Positions 1 to 4,642 of a DNA stretch of 13,933 nt are shown one piece after another (position 1 is the first letter of the stretch; every line of letters begins with the position of its first letter). The notes under the pieces are model-generated. The model did not search any database. It worked only from the letters and a program-made list of their open reading frames with translations, and was not told the origin of the DNA. The stretch is from NCBI GenBank assembly GCA_030673955.1, contig DAOVBF010000003.1, positions 1 through 13,933 on the forward strand, given 5' to 3'. Made by a program: the position numbers and the translations under genes. The stretch is from Deltaproteobacteria bacterium (GTDB taxonomy: Bacteria; Myxococcota_A; UBA9160; SZUA-336).

Positions 1-1
1 C

Positions 2-1255
2 TCGGCCCAGTCGCAGTACAACCTCACTCCCCTGGGCTCGTCGCTGTGGCTGGTGGCCGTCGGGCTGGAGCTCGTGGCGTTCCTGATCGGCGGCATCAAC
101 TTCATCACGACCGCCATCAACTTGCGCGCGCGGGGCATGCGACTTTTCGACCTGCCGCTCATGATCTGGATGCAGGTCGGGGCCAGCATCATCTTCCTGT
201 TCTCGGTGGGTCCGCTCATCGCCGGGGCCGTGTTACTGCTCCTCGACCGGGTGGCGGGAACCGGCTTCTACGACCCCGCAGCGGGCGGCGACCCCATCCT
301 GTTCCAACACCTGTTCTGGTTTTTCGGGCACCCCGAGGTCTACGTCATCTTGCTGCCCAGTCTGGGTGTCATCGCCGAGGTCGTGCCGGTCTTCTCGCGA
401 AAGCCCATCTTCGGCTACCGCATGATCGTCTACTCGACGATCATCACCGGCATCCTGAGCTTCATCGTCTGGGCACACCATCAGTTCGTCGCGGGCATCG
501 ACCCTCGCCTGGCCACGCCTTTCAGCATCACTACCATCCTCATCTCGGTGCCGATCGCGGTGATCATCTTCTCCTTCATCGCGACACTGTACCGTGGCTC
601 GATCGAGTTCAAGACGCCGATGCTTTTCGCCGTCGGCATGCTCGTCGTCTTCCTCCTGGGTGGGGTCACCGGGATTCACCTGGGCTCCGCCGCGGCCGAC
701 ATTTACCTGCACGACACGTACTTCGTCGTGGCCCATTTCCATTACACCCTCATCCCTCCAACATTTTTCACGTTTTTTGCAGCGGCCTACTACTGGTACC
801 CGAAGATGTTCGGTCGGATGATGAACGAAATCCTCGGCCACGTTCATTTCTGGCTCAGCCTGACATTCATGAACCTGACCTTCCTGCCGATGTTCCTGCT
901 CGGGCTGGCGGGACATCAGCGCCGGATCGCGAATCCCGCGTTCTTCGAGGCGCTGCAGACCCCCGAGGTGGCACGACTGCATACGCTCGCCACGATCGGG
1001 GCCATCGGCCTGCTCCTTTCCCAGCTGCCCTTCCTCGTGAACCTGGTGCTGAGCTTCTTCGTAGGCAAGGAGGCGGGGAGGAACCCCTGGCACGCGAACA
1101 CGCTGGAGTGGGCCGCGGCCTCCCCCCCCGGCCACGGGAACTTCGAGGAAGATCCCGTCGTCTACCGCGGGCCCTATGAGTACAGCCCACCGGGACACGC
1201 GCGGGACTGGCTGCCCCAGAATCTGGCGCCGGAGCAGATCGCCGACGAGTCGTAG
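2..1255 (+). CDS. ctaD: Cytochrome c oxidase subunit I (aa3-type heme-copper oxidase), 5' truncated
   Basis: This is the catalytic subunit of a proton-pumping terminal oxidase in the inner membrane. The frame is open from base 2, so the N-terminus (including the heme a ligand of helix II and the start of the D-channel) lies outside the window. Hallmarks: GHPEVY at 326-343, giving the CuB His, the helix VI Glu of A1-type enzymes and the Tyr that crosslinks to His; HH at 476-481 (the other CuB ligands); LHDTY followed by VAHFHY at 728-745 (Mg site, heme a3 and heme a ligands). The C-terminal NPW-ANTLEW and VVYRGPYEYS stretches are family-typical. Odd: the helix VIII stretch that normally reads VPTGIKVFS here reads VPIAVIIFS (548-574), so the K-channel Lys is Ile and the Thr three residues before it is Ile; in helix VI the usual Ser of G-I-I-S is Ala (374-376). 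It is followed after 50 bases by subunit III genes. Identification is secure; the subtype is uncertain. Confidence 0.96.
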   Translation, partial: SAQSQYNLTPLGSSLWLVAVGLELVAFLIGGINFITTAINLRARGMRLFDLPLMIWMQVGASIIFLFSVGPLIAGAVLLLLDRVAGTGFYDPAAGGDPILFQHLFWFFGHPEVYVILLPSLGVIAEVVPVFSRKPIFGYRMIVYSTIITGILSFIVWAHHQFVAGIDPRLATPFSITTILISVPIAVIIFSFIATLYRGSIEFKTPMLFAVGMLVVFLLGGVTGIHLGSAAADIYLHDTYFVVAHFHYTLIPPTFFTFFAAAYYWYPKMFGRMMNEILGHVHFWLSLTFMNLTFLPMFLLGLAGHQRRIANPAFFEALQTPEVARLHTLATIGAIGLLLSQLPFLVNLVLSFFVGKEAGRNPWHANTLEWAAASPPGHGNFEEDPVVYRGPYEYSPPGHARDWLPQNLAPEQIADES

Positions 1256-1305
1256 CCTAGGACGTGAATGAACGGGCACTGACCTGTCTAGATTGGGAGA
1301 TAAGA

Positions 1306-1881
1306 ATGACGAGAGCAGCCGAGCCGGGTTTCAAAGAGGCGACGGCGATCTCCACCGGCCGCCTCGGGATCTGGTGCTTCCTGGCTTCGGAGATCGTCAT
1401 CTTCGGCGGCCTGATCGCGATCTACCTGCTCTTCCGATGGCGTCACCCGGAGTGGAGCGCAGACGCGGCCCACATGCTGACCGCCGTGGGGGCCATCAAC
1501 ACCGTGGTCCTCCTGGCGAGCGGTCGGACGATGTTTCTCGCCCACGCTGCGGTCGAGAGACGCGACCTGCGGGCGGCCGTGCGGAACCTCGGATTCACGC
1601 TGCTGGGCGGATCCGTATTCCTCGGCATCAAGGGCTTTGAATACAGCCACGAGATCCGCCATGGCTTCACACCGGTCACGAATCTTTTCTGGTCCTTCTA
1701 TTACGTCATGACCGGTCTCCATGCCCTGCACATTCTGGGAGGTCTGGTCGCCCTTGCGATGATTCTGCTGGGCGTGCGCAGGGGACGCCATTCACAGCGG
1801 GTGGAGTACGTCGGGATGTACTGGTACTTCGTCGACGTCGTATGGATTTTTCTCTTTTCTCTCCTGTACCTGTTCTCATGA
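1306..1881 (+). CDS. ctaE: Cytochrome c oxidase subunit III, first copy
   Basis: A 191-residue, five-helix subunit III that packs on subunit I and supports stable proton pumping. It has the conserved membrane Glu (E29 in FLASEIVIFGG), the central G-L-H-A-L-H-I-L-G-G motif (H139 and H142) and the C-terminal YWYFVDVVWIFLFSLLYL helix typical of the family. The ATG at 1306 is chosen because GGGAGA lies about 7 bases upstream; an in-frame GTG at 1264 has no ribosome binding site and would add 14 residues that do not look like the family. It lacks the first two helices of the seven-helix mitochondrial type, which is normal for many bacteria. It sits 50 bases after subunit I and 16 bases before a second subunit III gene, so co-transcription is very likely. 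Confidence 0.94.
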   Translation: MTRAAEPGFKEATAISTGRLGIWCFLASEIVIFGGLIAIYLLFRWRHPEWSADAAHMLTAVGAINTVVLLASGRTMFLAHAAVERRDLRAAVRNLGFTLLGGSVFLGIKGFEYSHEIRHGFTPVTNLFWSFYYVMTGLHALHILGGLVALAMILLGVRRGRHSQRVEYVGMYWYFVDVVWIFLFSLLYLFS

Positions 1882-1897
1882 CGAGGAGTAGAGCGTG

Positions 1898-2482
1898 ATG
1901 GCGTCACAGGGATCCGCCGCCCTCGGCCGGCAGCCGATCGTCCCCAGCGGGGTGCTCGGGATGGTTCTGTTCCTGGCGACGGAAGCGATGTTCTTCGGGG
2001 GGCTGATCAGCGCCTTCGTCGTGCTTCGCGCGGCTACCCTGGATTGGCCGCCCCTCGGCCAGCCACGTCTTCCCATCGGCCTCACCGGTATCAACACGGC
2101 GATCCTCCTGCTGAGCGGATACGCGATGCATCGGGCGGTGGTCTGTGTACGGAAGGGCGAGGCTCACCTCGTTGCATGGCTCAGCGGGACCGCCCTGCTG
2201 GGTTGCGTCTTCCTCGGCATCCAGGGTTACGAGTGGCTCGAGCTCATCGGCTTCGGACTCACGACCCGCTCGAGCCTGTACGGAGCCACCTTCTACACGC
2301 TCGTGGGGGCTCACGGTCTGCACGTCCTCGCCGCGCTTGTCGTGCTGCTCGTGGTCCTGGCTCGGGGGATCCAGGGAAGATATACCGCGGCCGCGCATGG
2401 CGAGCTGGAGCTCTGCCGCATGTACTGGCTCTTCGTGGTTGCGGTCTGGCCCGTGCTCTACGTGCTGGTGTATTTGAGATGA
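1898..2482 (+). CDS. Cytochrome c oxidase subunit III paralogue, second tandem copy
   Basis: A 194-residue membrane protein of the heme-copper oxidase subunit III family. It shares the layout of the preceding gene: an N-terminal LFLATEAMFFGGL helix with the conserved Glu also at residue 29, the G-A-H-G-L-H-V-L motif, and a C-terminal YWLFVVAVWPVLYVLVYL helix. The usual F-V-D-V-V-W of the last helix is replaced by V-V-A-V-W, so the Asp seen in copy one is absent. The two copies are clearly diverged, so this is an old paralogue rather than a recent duplication. It may take the place that subunit IV or a seven-helix subunit III fills in other operons; that is inference. GAGGAGT at about 10 bases before the ATG at 1898 supports the start (a GTG lies one codon earlier). 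The stop overlaps the next start as ATGA. Confidence 0.9.
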   Translation: MASQGSAALGRQPIVPSGVLGMVLFLATEAMFFGGLISAFVVLRAATLDWPPLGQPRLPIGLTGINTAILLLSGYAMHRAVVCVRKGEAHLVAWLSGTALLGCVFLGIQGYEWLELIGFGLTTRSSLYGATFYTLVGAHGLHVLAALVVLLVVLARGIQGRYTAAAHGELELCRMYWLFVVAVWPVLYVLVYLR

Positions 2483-2715
2483 AAGAGCGGTTCGCAACGA
2501 ACGTGCGCATGCTTCTCGGATGGGGGGTCATCTGGAGCATCCTCACGGGAGCCCGCGTGGCGGCGGCCTGCTCGGTATGCTTCTCGGCCACGGACGCGGC
2601 CCGCGAGGCCTACTACTCCACAACCGCCTTCATGATCCTGCTGCCGATTGGGCTCGTTGCTTCGATCGGCGTTTGGCTGTATCGCGCCTCACGCAGGGCG
2701 GACGATACGCACTAG
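2479..2715 (+). CDS. Small CxxC membrane protein in the oxidase operon, function unknown
   Basis: A 78-residue protein whose ATG overlaps the stop of the preceding oxidase gene (ATGA), so it is translationally coupled to it. It has a basic N-terminus, a hydrophobic signal or anchor segment (about residues 9-29), a C-S-V-C-F motif at 31-35 just after it, a short polar stretch, and a second membrane helix (about 49-68) ending in arginines. I do not know a named function. Small proteins of this general shape, with two cysteines after a signal-like helix, occur beside terminal oxidases in other bacteria as far as I recall, but I cannot verify the family. The cysteine pair on the outer membrane face could bind metal or heme, or C31 could be a lipidation site (A-A-A-C). 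The TAG stop is the first three bases of the downstream dispersed repeat. Confidence 0.75.
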   Translation: MKERFATNVRMLLGWGVIWSILTGARVAAACSVCFSATDAAREAYYSTTAFMILLPIGLVASIGVWLYRASRRADDTH

Positions 2716-2717
2716 GA

Positions 2718-2737
2718 GGGCGACTCAAGGGTCGCCC
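2718..2737 (+). terminator. Hairpin at the 3' end of the oxidase operon (repeat copy 1, left arm)
   Basis: GGGCGAC and GTCGCCC form a perfect 7-bp stem around a 6-base loop, 2 bases after the stop of the last oxidase-operon gene. There is no T-run after it, so if it terminates it does so without a canonical U-tract, or it protects the 3' end. Confidence 0.45.
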
Positions 2738-2785
2738 GACGCGCGCGCAGGCGAACTCTGCTCGCCGATAACGCGCTAAGACGGC

Positions 2786-2825
2786 TAGGAGCGGACCCAA
2801 GACAGAGTCTTGGGTCAGGCTCCTA
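2786..2825 (-). terminator. Long hairpin at the 3' end of the sigma-factor operon (repeat copy 1, right arm)
   Basis: GACCCAAGAC (2794-2803) and GTCTTGGGTC (2807-2816) form a perfect 10-bp stem with a 3-base loop. Outside it TAGGAGC (2786-2792) pairs with GCTCCTA (2819-2825) across a small bulge. It starts one base after the stop codon of the minus-strand secreted-protein gene and can fold on either strand. A short T-rich half of the stem is present, but no separate U-tract. Confidence 0.5.
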
Positions 2826-2826
2826 G

Positions 2827-3363
2827 CTACTCGGCGGGCTTCCTCACCCGGTGCAGCGCGCCGCCCGGTATACGCGGGATGGATCGGGAAGCTCGCCTGG
2901 GCACACGGAAGTTCGGCACCATGTGAACGATCAGATAGCCGTCCCCGTGTTCCACGCCGCCCAGGATCACACCGCGACCGCTCGTCATGCGCATACGCGT
3001 ATTCACGGGGCCCGGCATCTCGACCTGCATGTGGAGCTGATGGCGCACGACGGAGATCGGCAGAAAGCGAACCTCCCGTCCCTCGGGCAGGGCCAGCCGT
3101 CCCGACTCCCCGAAGCGCAGCTTGAACTGACGCCGCTGTATGACGCGAAGCGTGCCGAAGTTCATGGGCTCCAGCTTCTTCCGCAGCTTCTCACAAATCC
3201 AATCCACCTGCCCCGGCTTCTTCTCGGCGTGCACGACCAGCGCGCGCACCAACACGGTCGGATCCGAGGCACGGTCCTTCGAATCCGCTCGGGCGATCTG
3301 GCTGCCCGGGATCCCCAGGGCCAGCACCGCCACCCCACAGAGCCACAGCCTCAGACTCGCCAT
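2827..3363 (-). CDS. Secreted protein of unknown function, third gene of the ECF sigma operon
   Basis: A 178-residue protein with a clear signal peptide (a short hydrophobic stretch after MASLRLW, likely cleaved after the A-R-A near residue 26), so it should act in the periplasm or outside the cell. The mature part has a helical stretch with many Lys and Arg residues (W-I-C-E-K-L-R-K-K-L), then a beta-rich pattern with alternating hydrophobic residues and Gly-containing turns. It has one cysteine beyond the signal peptide and no membrane anchor. I do not recognise a named family. The start lies 4 bases after the stop of the anti-sigma gene, so it is almost certainly co-transcribed and may be a target or sensor for the sigma system, by analogy with RseB-type periplasmic partners; that is inference. 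It ends in a basic tail, and the dispersed repeat begins one base past its TAG stop. Confidence 0.8.
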   Translation of the reverse strand: MASLRLWLCGVAVLALGIPGSQIARADSKDRASDPTVLVRALVVHAEKKPGQVDWICEKLRKKLEPMNFGTLRVIQRRQFKLRFGESGRLALPEGREVRFLPISVVRHQLHMQVEMPGPVNTRMRMTSGRGVILGGVEHGDGYLIVHMVPNFRVPRRASRSIPRIPGGALHRVRKPAE

Positions 3364-3367
3364 CGTG

Positions 3368-3925
3368 TCATGTCCACCGGCCCCCAGTGGGGAGCCGGCC
3401 GGAAATGTGGTCCTCGCCCTCGAGCAGCCAGATCACGGTAACGCCGTCCTCGAGCTCGTACACGAGCAGCGGATGCTCCGCCGAATCCAGGTCGTAGATG
3501 GCTGCGGGGGAGGCGAGGGTCGCGACCACGTCGGGCGGAGCGGGCTTACCGTCGTCAAGAGTGGGCAAACCAAGCCACACGAGGAGCAGCCCAGCCGCTA
3601 CGGTGCCCGCCAGCGCCGTCACGGGCACTGGACGGAGCACCTCGCTGACGTGTTGCACCAGGCGCTGCCAGGGCGACCGCGCCGCCAGCTCCGCATCCAC
3701 ACGACGCATCTCGGGACGCAGGGCGTTTACCAGGAACACGGCCGAGGGGGCCACAGGACCCTCGGTCCAGGCCTCCCGAACCGCAGCACCCAGCGACTCC
3801 ATCTGGCGCAAGCGGTCTACGCTCTCGGGATCGGAGCGGAGACAGCGCTCCAAGCGCTTGCGCGCGCGTGGGGACAGCTCGCCGTCGCGATAGGCTGCAA
3901 GCTGTCGCTCGAGACGCCACCTCAT
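3368..3925 (-). CDS. Anti-sigma factor, single-pass membrane protein
   Basis: A 185-residue protein encoded directly after an ECF sigma factor, with start and stop overlapping as ATGA (3922-3925). The N-terminal third is a short helical domain with the L-A-A-Y-R-D-G-E-L-S pattern of anti-sigma domains (about residues 8-50). It has no H-x3-C-x2-C zinc motif, so it would be a zinc-free type. One membrane helix spans about residues 99-120. The C-terminal 65 residues lie outside and end with a compact strand-rich block (Y-E-L-E-D-G-V-T-V-I-W-L-L). This topology, a cytoplasmic sigma-binding domain with a periplasmic sensor tail, fits RseA-like regulators: the sigma factor would be held inactive at the membrane until a signal triggers release or proteolysis. 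The start is set by the overlap; the longer open frame upstream runs antiparallel to sigma coding and is not used. Confidence 0.85.
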   Translation of the reverse strand: MRWRLERQLAAYRDGELSPRARKRLERCLRSDPESVDRLRQMESLGAAVREAWTEGPVAPSAVFLVNALRPEMRRVDAELAARSPWQRLVQHVSEVLRPVPVTALAGTVAAGLLLVWLGLPTLDDGKPAPPDVVATLASPAAIYDLDSAEHPLLVYELEDGVTVIWLLEGEDHISGRLPTGGRWT

Positions 3926-4554
3926 GTCACATCCTCCGGCTTCACGCCGTGCTGCTCCAGAAAAGCCACCATCTTCTTGCGGGCATAATGTAACCGGCTC
4001 ATCACCGTCCCCTTCGAGATGCCCATGGTGTCGGCGATCTCTTCGTAGGACAGGCCATCGACCTCTCGCAGCAGGAGAACCTCGCGCTGCCCATTCGGCA
4101 GCCCCTGGACGCCTCGCGCAACCAGCTCGCGAACCTGGCTGCGCCGGGCTGCGAGCTCGGGGTTGCGCGACGGCGGCTGGCTCGCACGGGGATCGACCCG
4201 TGCCGCCACGGAGTCTTCCCATTCCACGCTGGGGGCGCGCTGCTCGCTGCGGCGGCGGTCGAGCGCCAGGTTGACCACGATCCGGTAGAGCCAGGTGTAG
4301 AACGAAGAGCGAGACTCAAACTTGCGTAGCCCCTTGTATGCCTTGATAAAGGCCTCCTGCAGGATCTCTTCGGCTGAACTGGCATCACGCAGAACCCGGT
4401 AGGCGACCCGGAAGGCACGCTCGGAGTAACGCCGCACCAGAGCCTCGAAGGCCTGACGGTCCCCCTGACGCGCGTCCCGGACCAGCTCGCGGTCGGACCG
4501 CTCTGACTCGACCGCCACTCCCGGCACCGGCGCCAGCGCCACTACGGCTCGCAT
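3922..4554 (-). CDS. rpoE: ECF sigma factor, RpoE-like
   Basis: A 210-residue group IV sigma-70 factor that directs RNA polymerase to stress or envelope promoters. Region 2 covers about residues 33-101 (F-E-A-L-V-R-R-Y, then the D-A-S-S-A-E-E-I-L-Q-E-A-F core-binding stretch and the T-W-L-Y-R-I-V-V-N-L-A-L-D-R-R-R segment that contacts the -10). Region 4 covers about 145-198, ending in the helix-turn-helix L-S-Y-E-E-I-A-D-T-M-G-I-S-K-G-T-V-M-S-R. It lacks regions 1 and 3, as expected. The ATG at 4554 is chosen because GAGGAAG lies 9 bases upstream; an earlier in-frame start would overlap the end of polA. It overlaps its anti-sigma gene. I saw no obvious copy of its own promoter in the 88 bases after polA. 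The symbol is by class, not orthology. Confidence 0.92.
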   Translation of the reverse strand: MRAVVALAPVPGVAVESERSDRELVRDARQGDRQAFEALVRRYSERAFRVAYRVLRDASSAEEILQEAFIKAYKGLRKFESRSSFYTWLYRIVVNLALDRRRSEQRAPSVEWEDSVAARVDPRASQPPSRNPELAARRSQVRELVARGVQGLPNGQREVLLLREVDGLSYEEIADTMGISKGTVMSRLHYARKKMVAFLEQHGVKPEDVT

Positions 4555-4593
4555 GGGCCGCTGCTTCCTCGAAATACCATCCCTAGCCAGCTT

Positions 4594-4606
4594 CGACGGC
4601 CCTCTG
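4594..4606. other. Small palindrome between polA and the sigma factor gene
   Basis: In the 88-base gap (4555-4642), GGCCC-TCT-GGGCC can form a 5-bp hairpin with a 3-base loop. On the minus strand no T-run follows it, so termination of polA transcripts here would be weak at best. It could equally be a chance feature of GC-rich DNA. I see no clear sigma-70 or ECF promoter in this gap. Confidence 0.25.
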
Positions 4607-4642
4607 GGCCCGAAAATTCGCCCAGATTCGCTGCTGCGCTGC

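Larger units (their letters stand above)
2713..2825 (+). repeat. Dispersed hairpin repeat, copy 1 (113 bp)
   Basis: This element starts TAGGAG and ends CTCCTA, so its ends are inverted repeats. Its left arm (2713-2766) matches the left arm of the copy at 9261-9434, read on the other strand, at 52 of 54 positions by eye. Its right arm (2786-2825) matches at 39 of 40. The 19 bases between the arms share only a CGCGCTAAG stretch with the 80-base middle of the other copy. It lies between convergent genes: its first TAG is the stop codon of the CxxC protein, and its right end is one base from the stop of the minus-strand secreted protein. Each arm folds into a strong hairpin. No transposase is present. 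It resembles a REP-like or MITE-like non-autonomous repeat. Confidence 0.85.

Noticed and set aside
2..1255. Oxidase subunit I as a nitric oxide reductase, because it lacks the K-channel Lys
   Set aside because: It keeps the crosslinking Tyr in G-H-P-E-V-Y, the Mg-site residues and subunit III partners, which point to an oxygen reductase.
233..1279. A 348-codon open frame on the minus strand opposite oxidase subunit I
   Set aside because: Its product is rich in Arg, Asp, His and Glu with no family resemblance, and the plus strand has an unmistakable oxidase.
1264..1305. An earlier GTG start for the first subunit III gene
   Set aside because: No ribosome binding site there, whereas the ATG at 1306 has one and gives the normal family N-terminus.
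2716..2826. A possible small RNA gene in the hairpin-rich gap
   Set aside because: The structure is shared with the second copy and explained by a dispersed repeat; there is no promoter that I can see.
3926..4222. A longer N-terminus for the anti-sigma factor
   Set aside because: The extra part overlaps the sigma gene in another frame and reads as low-complexity Arg, Ala, Pro and Gly; the ATGA overlap marks the true start.
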